Shown here piece by piece: positions 1 through 13,736 of a stretch of 64,000 nucleotides of DNA; positions within the stretch are counted from its first letter, which is position 1, and each line of letters opens with the position of its first letter. Location of the stretch: contig NC_058196.1 of NCBI RefSeq assembly GCF_907165205.1, positions 24,718,501-24,782,500 of the forward strand, written 5' to 3'. This DNA comes from Coccinella septempunctata (lineage: Eukaryota; Arthropoda; Insecta; Coleoptera; Coccinellidae). The notes beneath the pieces are model-generated. The model ran no database searches. It saw only the letters and a program-made list of their open reading frames with translations, and had not been told where the DNA came from. The position numbers were made by a program, and so were the translations under genes.

Positions 1-3000
1 TGGACGCATTGTATTTCAGATTTGCGAGTTGTATTCCAGTAAAATTCACTCTAGAGAAATAATATAGGTATTACCGCTCCTGCCTAATCCTGAAGAACAA
101 AAGGTTATATCGCGACAGCAGCACCACGAGGACTTGCCCCTTGAATAGCAGGCTTACGTTTGGCCTATACGTGAATTCGAATATGAAGAATGATGTCATA
201 TTTGTTTTTTCATTTCAACTAAGTTCGGTTTATCAGCGTTTTCAAGTTAATTTGAAATTTATCCTGTTATAGGGATATATGTTTATGTGTACAGCATTTT
301 CTTGTGAATTTAAGACAAAATCCAACCACTAGGTACCTCATGTGGACTGAGTATGACATGAGGATAGTGTGCAAATAAATTAATTTTGGATATTCTTTTA
401 TAAGACCAATTTTTACTGAAATTTAGTTAGCAAGAAGGACTCAAAAGTTTGCCTATTTAGACAGGGTAATAGAAGTTTTTGAATAATAAGTAGAGTGCAT
501 ATCTTTCATATGCACTCAGTTTCAAATGGACATGCACATATCATTATTATTCAAGGTCAAACATCTTTGAAAACACTAAGCGAGGTTTACCATTTCATTT
601 CTGAAATTCTTTCTTAATTTTGATCTCTTTTCGCATAGAATTTTTCGCAGACTATTGTCACAAATATCGATTGAAATTTATTTTGGGAGGATTTTGCATC
701 TCTTCATAAACTTTTTAGTTCATGTGATTTTTTGGCAGAAGTAGGACGTATGAAGTGAAGATGTCAGTATACTATTGCTTTAATTGCCTCCTGTACTCAG
801 AAAATTTTAGGAGAATACAAAACATTTGGTAAAATCAAGTAAAATTAAAATATGAAAAAATCTAATTTCGAGAAATGCTTTATATCCATGTTGCCTATGG
901 TACCTACAATAAATATTTCATGATGATGGATAAACCAAACGTGGTTAAAATTTTCTATTTTTGATTTCTCTCAGGGTACTCCTTTCGTTAATAAACGTGA
1001 ATTTCAAAATGTTTTCAACCACCTTCAATTCTCATTTTTTGAAGATTGACTATTGACTCTTTACATCTCGTCTCTCGTCAATTCTCAGAGGTGTGTGCAC
1101 TGCAGCGTAATGGCACGATGCTAGCGGTCTGAATAGCACCCTTTCGAAAGGACTCTCTAACAGCCTGAATTGCTGCAACTAACAAAACATAATCTCTCCG
1201 CCACGATATTACTGGTACACTTCTTGGCCTTCCTAGCCTCCTGATACAAATAGGGTACATACTGCACCAATGCCGCGCATTTGGTACCTCAACATCTTTA
1301 CGCAGACTCTTGGAGATGCGCTCATAGCTTGAAGAGCATCGATTCTTTCGATATCAGCTGACCAGAACACGTGGGGGATGACCTAACCTTACTTTTACCT
1401 TTGGTTCGTTGAAATTGAGACTTTCTTGATGTATAAATCCAAAATATATGGCAATAATTTAGATTCTGGAAGTGTTTTCTTTTCATTATGAAACAGAAGA
1501 ATTATGAATAAGGATAGCAGTATCATTGAGTGACACCGGGAACCAGAATCTTGATATTGTTATCGTTTTCTTGATATTTTAAGCCTTTTTCTTTTCATCC
1601 AATTATTTCTCGTCAAATAAACGCTGAATGAAGCAATGTGTGGATGAGAAGTTGCCCCTGTTCATCCCAAAATTTCAAACCATTGATCGCGCATGCAACT
1701 TCTAGTTCTCGTCCGAAACTTGGGACGCAGACTCACAAACATGGGGAAAATTCAAAAAATAATGAACGAACAAATTTCCCATTTCTTTCCTCGGCCAACG
1801 ACGATTTTGTTCGTGGTCCTTAGACAAGAGAGGAAAGAATCAGCTGATGTCTGTCATCGGTGACAGTGTATATGAGAGACAGCTGTCAGCCGTCTATCAT
1901 TTTTGGCACTACAACGTCACTATACCGCATTTTCCACCAGGAGGCTAGGATACTGCAAGAGGTAATTGAATATTTCTTCATGGAACGCGCGTTCCAGATT
2001 CTTGTGTCTCACGTTGATTGAATGACAAAGAATGACAAAGATCATTTTTGACTCTTTTCGGCGGACAGCAAGTAGGTTAGTATCGAATGAATTCATAATG
2101 ACGAACAATTCCTTTTGTTTGTGAAGTCCAAATTCAAATTTGTATATAAGGACTGAGGACGTCTAAGTTCTGAAGCATGATGCACATTATCATAGAAGAA
2201 GCATTTTTCAACTAAATTGTTATAACATTCAAGCAACAGAAAAATCATCTTCATTTAGAATTAGTTTTACCTCTCAATAGGTATTCAGAATTCCCAAATG
2301 TAGGTGGATAATTAGTTTGCCAATTAAATGAAATCTGAACTACTGAGAAGTTAAGTTAACCTGATGTTTTTAGTATTTTTTTGAACTCAAAAACTTAGTC
2401 TCATTATAATTTGGACTATTGGGAGTGTATCTTTGAGTCTTGACAGGAAGTGCAAGAAATCTGTGAAACTTTTTCTAAATCTCACGATTGCTTCATAGTT
2501 TATACAGTGTAGACTGTGGACAAGTGGACTAAAATAATTGATGGATCGATTTTTTTTACTTTTATTGTTTTAGTTTGTGAAATGTTGTATGTATGTATAT
2601 CCTGAAGGAGCAACTCTTCTAGTGACAAATCTCGAAATTTCATCGAACTTTGTGCAACCGTTCGGTCTTGACGAATTTTTAACTGACTCCATTTTTTGAG
2701 AATATTGGACACGTAAAAAAAATCATCGTAGATCTAAATGTGATACATGTTCTAAAATAGCAATAGAGTGATGTTGGGGTGGAGGCATAATTTATATTTG
2801 AAATTGTCGTTGGATATCTTCTAAACTTCTTCGGACGTAAGGGATCGGCATTTGTATTTTCTATGCAGGGTTCTACAGTAGTATACTGCACCTATTTAAT
2901 TTTTGTGAAACATTTTTGTGAAACTTCTTTATCTGAAAAACAAGCAGATATGCGCTCCTGTCGTGAACAATATCCGTGATTTCAATATTCATCAATTAGG

Positions 3001-5640
3001 TATGTATTAATATTTCAAACATTCGAACTATTACATATTTGCCCTACTTCGGCCATACTGTTCACTCCTTACAAAGCAAAATTTACCACACCCTAGTAGA
3101 ACCACCAACCATTAAAAAAAAAAATCTAAAAATCATATATGACATCAATGAATATTTTAAATGTTATAAATCGGTCGCAATCTAGATTACTTTCTATTAT
3201 TAGATATTGCCTGCAGTTATCGTTTCGTTGCTTCAAAATATCCAATAGATGTCAGCATGCTTCCATCACGTTTGCTCACGTGTGAAGGCTCAAAGTGAAA
3301 CTCGTTGGGGTAGGTAGAGGTCGGATACAATTTTTTTTATTATTTGAACTCTTAGTGTGGCCGATGTTCTGTGTATTGGGATTGTAGGAAAACGAGGAAG
3401 TGGCACAGCGTACAAATGAGGGATGGACATTGGAAATTATTGTGAAATATTAAAGATTTTTCAAATACTTAATGGAGTTGACAATCATCAAAAATATCTG
3501 ATAATATGATGAGTAAAATTTGTTCTGAACTTCTTCATATATGTTCAAAATTTTCGACATTTTAGTATGATTGGTGAACCATGTTCTATGTTCTCTGAAG
3601 TCACGGACCAAATTGAGGTTTAAAGAGAAAGAGGGAGAGAAGATCACATATGATAAGGAAGCTCACATATCCAAAATATGGTTACACATGGTTGCTGAAT
3701 TCCGGGCACTAGTAACAGGAGAACAGAAACTGAAGGAGAATTATCTACTATATGCTGCAAGCCATTCCATTCATCATTTTACCTATTCTTTCATTCATCA
3801 AATCAAATTCGTCTAGGGTTGTCAGATGGACCCTGTGTAATATGTACTTTACTCAATGAAAATGTAGACTACTTAGATTTAAAAAAATCTAAATTCGATG
3901 TTCAGTGAGATATTGATTAAGTTGAAACCTGAGGGAGATATGTATAAATGAAAGCAGTACTGGACTCCCAAGATTTCTGAGAACATTTCTGCATATTAGC
4001 ATATTCATCGCTTGGAGTTCTTGAATTATTCATTGAATAAATAAAGGTTATCGAATTGATTTTTCTAGTTTTTCGGTTGTGCATTTCCTGCATTCAGGAC
4101 AAGCTTATGATAATCTTAATTACCTAGATTAGTTCTTGACCTACTCACTTTAGAATAAAATACATAATACCATACGAGATCTATTCATATTCTAATATTC
4201 CCAATTCCCAATAAGAAAAAGTTCGACAGTTTCGTGGATATAAGCAATCAAAAAATAAAAAATCATATTTTTGCACACACGTTGCAAAAAATTATTAATT
4301 TTGAAACTACCTATCCATTCAACTCATGCCTGAATCAGGTATATTTCTAACGAAAACAGGGGATTCTAATCTACTTCGAATTATGTCAAATATCTGTATA
4401 TGTATTGCGTTTCAAGATTATTCTCAAAACGTCTCTTTGAATTTGAAGCAACTGATCATCATAATACAATTGAAAGTCAATTTTCTTCATGTTAAAAAAT
4501 ATATTGGTACCCCCCTGCACATAGAGCAGCAGAGCAATATCCCCACTGCTTCAGGATATTGCTCCATCTCTCTCTTAACAATCGAAACTTGTCTCATGTA
4601 TTTATGGAGCACATATCGAACAATGTGGGCGTCGTCCTATCTATTAGTTATATTATTAATAATTTTGTGGTGTTTCCACAAATTCGAATTTTCTGTTTTC
4701 GGGCTTTTTCCAGAAAATTTTTATATAAGGTAGCAGGGTCACAGGAAATAGGAATAGGTAATAGTTCCGGAATTGCAATCTGACGGAAAACGCATTATTG
4801 GTAACCAGGAGGGCTTTTGATGAAAAAATCTAGAAAAACTAGACGTGGAAAAATACCTTAATTTCAGGCTATGTGGTTGGTAATCCACACGTCATATTAT
4901 GATGTATAAGTACATAGTTTATTGTCCAAAACTTAATGAATAATTGTTATTGGATAAAAAAGTGCAATTCATTGTTCAATTATACTTAAAATGAGCATGA
5001 AAATGTAGGTGAGGTCCAGCTATGACTTTCGAGGATCCAGCCAACAGTCGACACATCGAATGATTAAATTAATTATTAAGGCATATTTTCGATCCATTTT
5101 CGTTCAACTTATGCCGTACCACATCCTCGAACTTATGCCTCCCTGATCCAACTTTGTATTCATTTGCATAAAATATATTGGGAAAAGCTAGTGGATCCCA
5201 TAAATCATTAAACCAAATGAATATGTTTTGGTTTACAATACTTCTCTTGATCTTAATATAATGGGAACATTTGGGAGTCTACTACCTCCTCCTCGAAGTC
5301 ATTCATACACCAAACCCAAGAGCACTTATCATTTAAATGATATATAAACAAACATAGTAGGAATTCTTATTTCTCTAATCCCTCCATCACTTTAATATGG
5401 AAAGTGTGTACCGGTTTTTTATGTAGAAATTGTAGGTATTATTCTCTACACCACTAACAGGAGACGAGGATATTCAGAAAGGTGTTCGATGCCAGTCAGA
5501 ACGATGGGATCGAAACTTTTCACGCCATCTAGTATGTAAAGGGACATTGTTTATGGATTTTCTACACAGTTTTCATCTTCGAGGAAATAAATGGTTTTAT
5601 CTCTTTGAATTTCAGCCTCAGAAGGCTTATTTAATCTTAT
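1..5640. other. Non-coding AT-rich stretch, no gene supported
   Basis: No reading frame here is longer than about 135 codons, and none shows a recognisable domain, a signal peptide or convincing splice-site context. The block at about 1060-1390 is somewhat richer in GC. On the minus strand it could encode a short basic peptide, but I do not recognise it. The only repeat copy I could match is at about 2585-2760 and is listed separately. Confidence 0.5.
2585..2760 (-). repeat. Interspersed repeat, GACCGAACGG family, copy 1
   Basis: Read on the minus strand, this segment contains GTCAAGACCGAACGGTTG, then ATGAAATTTCGAGATTTGTC, then ACTAGAAGAGTTGCTC. The same blocks in the same order occur near 33.6 kb and 48.97 kb on the + strand. 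The minus strand also carries CACATTTAGATCTACGATGA and a CTCAAAAAATGGAGTCAGTT block before the GACCGAACGG block. In the 33.6-kb copy the equivalents of these lie after it. That order change suggests a tandemly arranged or circularly permuted unit. No coding capacity is seen. Confidence 0.6.
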
Positions 5641-6520
5641 CCAGACTTATCCAGGCTATAAATTAAAAAAAAGTAAAATATACTTGTCCCAAGCCACCCA
5701 CCGAGTTGGGAGGCTGGGACAAAAGTTAAAACCCATTGATTTCTCAACTCTCAAATGAAATAGGTCACTTGGGACTGTGTCCACTGTGTATAGTTTTGAA
5801 AAATTAGAAAAATTAGAATTTGTGATTGAATTAGTTATTGAAATTCGGTAAGGAAATTAAATGTTAAACCCCTATTACAGCGAAAGTACATATTGAAACT
5901 CAAATGTAAAAAAACTAAACAAAACAAGGGAACTTTGATTTCTTTCATTCTTTAGTGATTTCCTTATGGAAATAACGTTAATAATAATATCCTGCGAAAA
6001 ATCGGCATATTTACTGCTGCCAATGCGCCGCTTGTATCTATTCTGCATTGTCCCAAGTCACCCTATGAAACGACAAAATAAATGAATGAGATCCGTGTTG
6101 CCGTTTGATTTGTAAATAACCTTGTTTCATGACATATCTAATATCCCAAAATCCCACGTATCCAGAAAAAAAATTACACATGCACAAAGTGAAACACATG
6201 TACAGGACACTAGAAAGTATAAGGGCTATAAAAAAACGCGCTTTTACTCTCCTGAATTCGTTAATTTTTACTGTCAATTCAAACGCTCTGGTCACGGCAA
6301 ACTCAATAGGAATTGAATGTTAAACTAACCGTAAAGATGCTACACAATCTTATAAGTTTGTCCCTTCACTCATAAATGGTAAGAAACAAAGAAATCTGCA
6401 AGGGGGTAATTGTCCCAAGTTACAGGACTGTTAGAAGTTACAGGACTGTCCCAAGTCACCCGAATCCACCGATGTTACTAGCCTTTTCTGATGGAAAGTT
6501 TGATTTCTAGGGATTGAAAA
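5640..6520. repeat. Region with recurring TGTCCCAAGTCACC motifs
   Basis: The short motif TGTCCCAAGTCACC or close variants (TGTCCCAAGCCACC, TGTCCCAAGTTACA) recurs at about 5685, 6050, 6412 and 6450. One internal duplication is AAGTTACAGGACTGT, seen twice in a row near 6420-6450. The spacing is irregular and no reading frame is supported. It may be the remains of one or more small transposable elements, but I could not define ends. Confidence 0.35.
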
Positions 6521-6583
6521 CCTAACCTAAAGGGAACTTGTCATCCTTTATTCTCTCCCACTTTTTTCTTCTTCGGCACTCGA

Positions 6584-6608
6584 TGACAACACCTCTCAGG
6601 TGTTGTCA
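6584..6608. repeat. Perfect 11-bp-arm hairpin
   Basis: TGACAACACCT, then CTC, then AGGTGTTGTCA. The two arms are exact reverse complements around a 3-nt loop. No gene lies close by and no T-run follows, so a transcription-related role is not indicated. Confidence 0.7.
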
Positions 6609-6943
6609 CCTTGAGCAGCTTGACTGTATTTCACATCTCTCTGACAGTTTCTAGTTTCATTTCCAAACATCGATAGACGGTGGTTCTTCTGTCTCATTAT
6701 TTATATCCATTTTTGGTCATGTTTGATGGTCTAGTCTAGTCTAAGTGGTCTAAGACTAGTCTTGACCTATAGTACAGATCAGACTCTCTAGAGTTTAGGA
6801 TCATGCTACTTTCCAAAAAATATAAATAAGCGTTCAAATCTTCATCCTTTTGTGGCATCAAGTGGTCAGCGATCGGAATGAAATGGTGAAGTTCCAACGA
6901 ACTATTTGCAGTAAGTGTCAAAATGGTTTTTGAAGTCAAAATT

Positions 6944-7570
6944 CTACAGAAAAATTTCACCGATTAAATGGCAAGCATTCATGGAAAACCAAGAGCGCTC
7001 ATAGCATCCGAATCCATGTTGTGCTGGAGAGGGCTGGCAACCTTCGTGCGCCCTACAGCGGCCATAATGATTTTTGAGAGCGTGTCCAAGAAATGCCGCT
7101 AACACAGCAACTTTTGCAGGATTTCCACCAGGACAGCAGGAACAGGGGGAGGTAGCATATTCTCCTACACAAGATCGGAGTGGCGTATTCTTGACGTAGC
7201 TAAACATCTCCTGCAAGTCCTATATTCCTGTCTGCTGACAGACCACCGAGGCGGTCCTGGGGGTTGGCTAACACTCCGGGGCGTCGTCCTTACCTCGAAG
7301 AGCACACTCACTCCCTACATCAGAGTTCGATGATAGCCGACTTCTTATTATGATACCACTCCCCCCACGTTGGACGCCTAGGCATTCTCTGGTTGAAGTC
7401 TGCGAAACGCGTTGCAAGCAGAAGGTCCGGAACATGCCCATGATGGGCGGGAGTGGCTACCTGCAGTGATTTCGGGGGAGGTTGTAGAGTGTACGGGGTG
7501 CTGTATAGTCCCCCGAGGACAAGAGCCACCCCTCTGCGTCATCCCCTTTGCCACTAATGGACTGGTGACC
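6944..7570. other. GC-rich unclassified block
   Basis: This 0.6-kb block is clearly richer in G+C than its AT-rich surroundings and holds several overlapping minus-strand frames of 69-91 codons. None is a recognised domain, and the frames change with stops between them. That pattern fits a decayed coding region, for example an old non-LTR retrotransposon or a pseudogene, better than a living gene. The assignment is inference only. Confidence 0.3.
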
Positions 7571-10500
7571 GTTTTTGTATAAGGGTTGAAAAATATTGTC
7601 AAATAAAACATCGCCCACAAAAAACCTTTGCCAAACTGTTTCTTTGTTGTCACTTCGATGGAAAAATCTTTTACTTTTCAATATTGGACATCGTTAATGA
7701 TTTCATTGCAGACTTATAATACGAGAGGAAATTTTAAATTGACTAGAACGTGTCTAATTAACAAAAGATACTGAGGACCATGTAGGGGAATGACCATGTA
7801 GAGACTTTTCATTAGCTTTGCATCATGAAGAAGGATCTGTCCAAAGAGTAAAAAGAAAATTATCATCGGATCGGGCATTTCATATTCAAGTGTCAGATGA
7901 AGAAATTTCTTAGTGAATTCATTGGCAATGCCGACCAATAAATAGGAATAGAAAAATCTGTAGTTCCACTTCAATTGACTGTGTAAGACTGGACATTCGA
8001 AACTCACTTCTGGATAAGTGCTAAGAAGAGGTAACGCAAATTATGCCTTACCGAGCTATACTCCTTACTCCTTCCTCCAGTCTTGTAGCAAAGAGTATCA
8101 ACGTTCGTAGATACGGCTGCTTTAAATCTGCCGTACCTGGCTTATACACCATACAGCCGATATAGGAGCGATGTGTTTCGAAGACACGTGTTTTATCTCA
8201 ACGATTTTTAGTTACTTTTATTTCATGTAATGATAGATATTCATTTCACCTCTTATTTGTACGATCACGATCTTTCTTGCTGAATTGCCTATTCTATTCA
8301 ACATAAATAGTATAATGAGTATCTTTGAACAATTTATGCGTTATACTTTCTGAATTCTGCGAGAATATACAATAAATATTGATATACATTAATAAATTTC
8401 CCACTAGCTCAATAATTTAGTTACTGCTTACTGCCCAGTACTTCGATGTAGTATTGTTACTTCAACACGCAGACAGGCAAAACAATTCCATATGAATCGC
8501 TATGTCAGTGCGTGGGCAGCAAATAACGAAAAAATATATTATTAAAAAAATTACTTGCACTTAAAAGAAATATGAACCATAATGGGAATTATTTCAATGT
8601 TCTGCACGAATTTTTCATATTTTGCCTCAAAAAAGATTTTTTCACAAACAATGAACAAATTCATATATTTTTCCAACTTATACCTATTTACGAATGTGAG
8701 AATGAATTTTTTTTGCGTCATTAGTCGGAAATCGATATGATACGTTACCATTCGAGCCCATTCCAGTTGGAAGCTGAAACATTCAATTGATAATTCGATA
8801 ACAATTCACCGAAATCATTATATGAATGTCCTCCTCTTGACGAGCCATATAAAATTACAGTTGGAACGTCACATTGAAAGAACATTTGGAACAAATATAT
8901 AATGCAGATTGAATCCATTAAAATCGTTTTGAAACTGGATTATTTGCAATAACAATCTATTGATGAAAGTGGGTGGAGAATAACGTACGAAATTCGGTAT
9001 TTACTTTTTTGTAAAAAATCCTAGCCGAACAGGTCAATTTTTATTTTCGATTAGGCACCAGCCTATAAGAGAGGGGAAGATAGTTGAGTCTCTCCTTAAA
9101 ACTTTTTGTTCCAGAAATTAATAGACCTTTTTTTGCTCAGGAAATTAGCTTATTAGCGTCTTTTATCAACCTTTTTTTCATTCTGGGGTTGAAATAATAG
9201 TTCAGTTCGTTGAATTCGAATTTTGACCTTTTTACCTATTGTGAAGTCGATCAAACATTTCCACTGATCGTATACCTTATATTTTATGAAATTTAGGAAT
9301 ATATTCCGCCCATTTTATTCACTGAATAAAAACGTTTTAATGTACATTTTCATTCATTTTGGTAATTACATAGATATAATTTTTATTTCAGGGAAAAAAG
9401 ATAAAGTCCTAACAAACATTCTCTAACAAAATAATTAATATTGAAGACATGGATTATAATGTGCCTTATTACTTAACTTACAATATTAATGATATCTGGA
9501 AATGTAGTACAACAGAATTGGTCGATTTAAGCTGATGAAGTTTTGAAGAGATAAAAAACAGTAAAACATAGATTAATATAAAGTACAACAAATTGCCAAT
9601 TGAATATTTACTATGGAGGAAACAAATTTCGAAAATTCTTTCTGAAATTGTTAAATTTTGTTTTAATCATATCGTGAAAACTGCTCGAGATAAATGTTAA
9701 ATTTTTTTTTTAATTCCGAAGAGTTTAAATTTTTTCGGATCACTCTACGGTTGGTCCGACAGACACTGCAATATTACGATAATGACCTTCAAAAAATGAA
9801 ATAGCATGCCTAAAATTTTTTGTCTGTTCGATTTGTCAAAGATAAATTTTCAAAATTGATAATTAGAAATAAAAGATTTCCATAAAAATGAAGTCGAAAA
9901 TTATTTTTGGTCAGGGTGGAAAAATAGTTTTTCCAAGGGTCAGAAATATTTTTTTGGGGTGGAGAATTATTTTTTTGCAAGTGTCGGGAAAATAGTTTAC
10001 CTGAGCTCTGAAAAAAAAAATTCTCACGCGGTAAAAAGGCTATCTTGATCATAATAATCACAATATTCTCTCTAGGTCTTTGCAAATGCTGAAAATGGAC
10101 AAACAATCGAATCACGATTCCAGTCGGACGATATTTGATAGGCTTCCACCTCATAAAACTCACCCTAATGCAATGAAAACGCAAACTGTTCAATCAATGA
10201 TGCCGATAATTATTATTATATTCGTTTTTGCCGTGATGCCGGTGTTTAGAAAATCGATGGAATGCTAGATACCGTGTTTTGAGTGAGGGACGTGAAACAG
10301 GTTCATTGGCGTAGCATGCGACGGGTTTTCACTGGACGGATTATCGAAATAGATGAAAGCGCAACAATAATTTTGTCTCTTTTTATGGAATCAAATTACT
10401 GAACCGAAGGTGTTCAACTACGTATATAATTGAGATGCATTAGAAATAAACAACTGTTTTTCTCTTCCAGAGTCTTCGAAGTTTTCCCATTTCAAATCGA

Positions 10501-13367
10501 AATTTGAACTTCGGACTCCTAAACATGCGTAATATGTAAAATTTTTGCCCCTGAAATTGAAATCACAAAAATTCTGTTTTCAATAGGTATTAAAAAACTG
10601 ATTCGCCATAATCTGATTGTGCATTTATTGTATCGTTTATTCAATATAATAAGACGAATTTAAATAAAAAAAAATATATAGGTAATCTGAAACATAGTAT
10701 TGTAAATATTTAATTCAAAATAAAATAACAAATCACAGTCAGGTGTGTTGACAATTGTATATTTCCAGCAGATTAGATTAGCAAATAAAATAATTATTTT
10801 CATCATTGAAAAGGTCCCTAAATGTTTTTGGGGAAATTTATTTTGAAGCCATAAGTATTTGAAATAGGTACTACCTTTGATAATACGTAATTTGAATGCA
10901 AATAAGAGATATGTATTCGTATTTCAATAACGTATTTTAAAAACAAGTGATTCAAATACTACCCAACCCTGATTACATGTGGACGAAGAAAAGTCACATT
11001 GTCCACAATCAACAGTGGGCAGTGGCCACAGTGGGCCGTAGAGTCAAAGAGTACCAAAGAGTTGATACTCTTTGTTAGATTAGAGATGCTAGCTTCACAC
11101 GCTGTCGTGAAGTAGCCACGCTTTGACACTAGAAACATTTTCCAAATCATCCGACGTCAATCAGAAATCATAACCATCAATCAAGTAGTCCAAAGTGTCG
11201 TTTTCTGCAGCAAACTAACATCTTGAGATCTCAAAAAAATTCCATTTGAATGAACGTTTAAAACCAGGATTTTTTTCCGAAGATTAAACCGTTGTTAAAA
11301 TGTGCATCTATCACCAGACTCCAATCTAGCAATTATAATTACTGTGGTACATTTGGAAATCAAATGAGGAAGGAATCAAAGTTATTCAAAGACTTCATGA
11401 CTGCAGCGTATCTGCGAATATGAGGCGGAACAAAGTTTAGATAATATTGAATAAATATTTAGCGAATCCTTTTATCCTGTTCTATGGTGAAAGGCATGGA
11501 ATTCACTCAGATAAAGCCAATATCTACGCCACTGTTAAACAACGTGGTCATAACAACTCCACTATCATCACAACCTGACTCACTCACTGCCTTGTAGCTA
11601 TAACTCAGTGTAGTAGAAATAGAAATCCAGTTGGTTGGTGGCTGCATCAAAGTGTACTTGCACCGCTACTCTCTTTTGTTTATACGCCGATCGCATTGAC
11701 AATTCGGTGACCATTAACACAGATCGAGTTTTCTTCCTTATCCTGCTCTTCCAAAAATGGCCCGTTCGTTTGTGCCTGTGTAACCGGTGGCTGTGCTGTG
11801 TTTTGAATCTGTTCTGTTTGTTGAAATATCCTTTTTGTTTTCTCGAACTGTGGATAACATGTCATGGTGAGTTTGTTGTTTGTCTGCGTTCATATTTGTT
11901 TTTTGAATATGACAGATGATGCTGGAGAAAACCTTGATTTTTCATATCTGCAAGGTGTCATTAGATAAATATTTCAGATAACATCTTATCTGATGGTAAA
12001 TTTATGAATTCCACCTAATCTCCTTTTTGTCACTTCATGAATGAAATTGCTTTAATTTTATCATCAGGTGACAGTGAAATATTTTATTTTTTCTGTCGAA
12101 CTTTTGTCGTTTTTTTCTTTCTTTTTCGAATTTTGTAGAAGACAAATACAAATACCATATACGAAATTCGCTTAGCGCTCTCTCAACAGGAAACTAAGGA
12201 TGTGCTATTTGATTACCCCCAAAAGAACAAAAAAATTTACTAATGCATAGCATGGATGTCAGTACTTTGAAGAGAAAAAAAAGAGTATTGCAGAAAATAT
12301 AAATTACATTCGAATAACCACGAAAATTTTCCGCTTCATAGAAGCGAAGGCTACTTTGGGTTTTGTTATGGTCCAAGAGAGGATCACTCTATCAAGTACC
12401 AACGTAAATAATAAAATTGAATGGACCTCCTCACATGTTGCAGATGTAATTTAATAAAATATATCTGCCAATGGCTCTATTATAACCCAATTTGACCATT
12501 GAAAACGTTTGTCCATCTGATTGACACACAAGAACTGCCGTTATCATGTTGTTAAGGTTAATTGTCTAACCCTAATTTGTTTTATTGATGTTGAAAATTC
12601 GCCAGTGACCTGTCGAATGAATCGTAATTTATTAATGCCTGGGTTTATGCCTATGGTGTGTCTCTTCATTCCCGCTCATTTGGACCAAACTTTTGTCAGC
12701 GACTACCACTTTTGATCGTACCACAAAAATGATAACTTTCTAGAAATAGTAATGTACTTGAATTAATCTGTATGTGGTATATTTTGTCGAGTATTTTATA
12801 TACTCGCAAATAGTCATATAGATACGTCAGGAAAAGACTGAAAAGAAAAAGCCAATAGGTTGGTTGAAATCTCCAGAATTCAGTTTGAATATTGGATAAA
12901 TGAGACGATTATCAGAATCAATAGAACTATGTATTTAGGATAACTTATTATTCCATTGTAATATTGAAAAAATTTTATATTGAAAAGAATTGGTTAATAT
13001 TTCACGATTGGAGTTGGAGACTCGAATTTTAGAATGACTAGAAAACATAAATCTGCTCAAAAACTGCATCACATCAAGAATTTTCCACATTGGCTTGTCG
13101 TAGACGTCAAAAATCACAATTCCCACGCTTCTTTTAGGGTTTACCGGTTCGAGATGATTTACCGAGCACGGTACGGTTATTCGTAGTTTATTTTGCATTT
13201 TCCGCGGCCCTCGAGATGCGACGGTTCGCTTATAGAGCGATTGCCCAACCCTCAAAATAAGACGAATTTCACCTCTCATCTTTCCTTCTCGGTGGTTACG
13301 AAGTTAAGAAGTTATTGCAAGAAAATGCTGAAAACAGTAAAAACTGAGGTATTATTTAGGAAAAGTA
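7570..13367. other. Mostly non-coding stretch, one candidate small ORF
   Basis: Long AT-rich sequence with homopolymer runs and no recognisable exon. The one short frame worth recording is the minus-strand ORF at 11680-11865, listed separately. A 114-codon minus-strand frame at 12935-13279 is open but shows no motif, and I do not call it a gene. Confidence 0.4.
11680..11865 (-). CDS. Candidate 61-aa polar small ORF
   Basis: The start codon sits in a textbook strong context (CACCATGA). The predicted peptide is rich in Gln, Thr, Pro, Glu and Asn, with stretches such as FQQTEQIQNTAQPPV, and contains no hydrophobic segment. Local GC content is higher than in the flanks. It could be a real small protein, a 5' coding exon of a larger minus-strand gene (a weak GTATAA donor-like site lies just before the stop), or chance. 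I do not recognise a family. A plus-strand frame overlaps it but translates to a Leu/Cys/Phe-rich string typical of antisense noise. Confidence 0.2.
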   Translation of the reverse strand: MTCYPQFEKTKRIFQQTEQIQNTAQPPVTQAQTNGPFLEEQDKEENSICVNGHRIVNAIGV

Positions 13368-13736
13368 TACAGGGTGAGTCTTTTAACAGTAGATTCTTCA
13401 GGTCGATAGAAACACTTTTTTCCTTTACCATTTTTTCCGAATCGGCTCGGTTCAAAAGATACACCCCGTGTTTCATAAAGCTTGATCGGGGAATCAATGC
13501 TTGATTGAGGAATAGACGTCGATTCGTTTTCAACCGATAATTCAGTCAAGATCTTTCAGAATATCATTCTCGCATCAAGTCCATTCGATTATTCTCAATT
13601 GCTAATTCTTCAACATATTGAGAAATGAAAAAGTTTCAGTTATTTCGTTTTAGAAATCAAGTGACTGTCAATTCGTTGATCGGACAATAAAAAATCTACT
13701 GCTGACATATTTATACGAGTCAAAGACTCACTGTAT
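13368..13736. mobile_element. Miniature long-TIR element (GTGAGTC family), copy 1
   Basis: The left end reads TACAGGGTGAGTCTTTTAAC and continues into AACAGTAGATTCTTCAGGTC, then ACACTTTTTTCC and CCGAATCGGCTCGG. The right end is the inverted counterpart, with ACGAGTCAAAGACTCACTGTA. The element is about 370 bp, has no coding capacity and ends in TA on both sides, which fits a non-autonomous DNA transposon of the Tc1/mariner superfamily type. At least five related copies or fragments lie in this window. Confidence 0.7.

Noticed and set aside
1078..1260. Basic minus-strand peptide in a GC-richer patch (LGRPRSVPVISWRRDYV)
   Set aside because: Looks protein-like, but no family was recognised and no exon boundaries or continuation were found.
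4326..4733. 135-codon plus-strand frame
   Set aside because: No motif, no splice context, AT-rich; overlapped by another frame of similar quality.
7320..7529. Possible non-LTR retrotransposon endonuclease frame
   Set aside because: No catalytic motif could be identified, so only the compositional anomaly is reported.
12935..13279. 114-codon minus-strand frame in a slightly CpG-richer patch
   Set aside because: No recognisable motif, no splice or start support beyond an ATG, and it borders transposable-element sequence.
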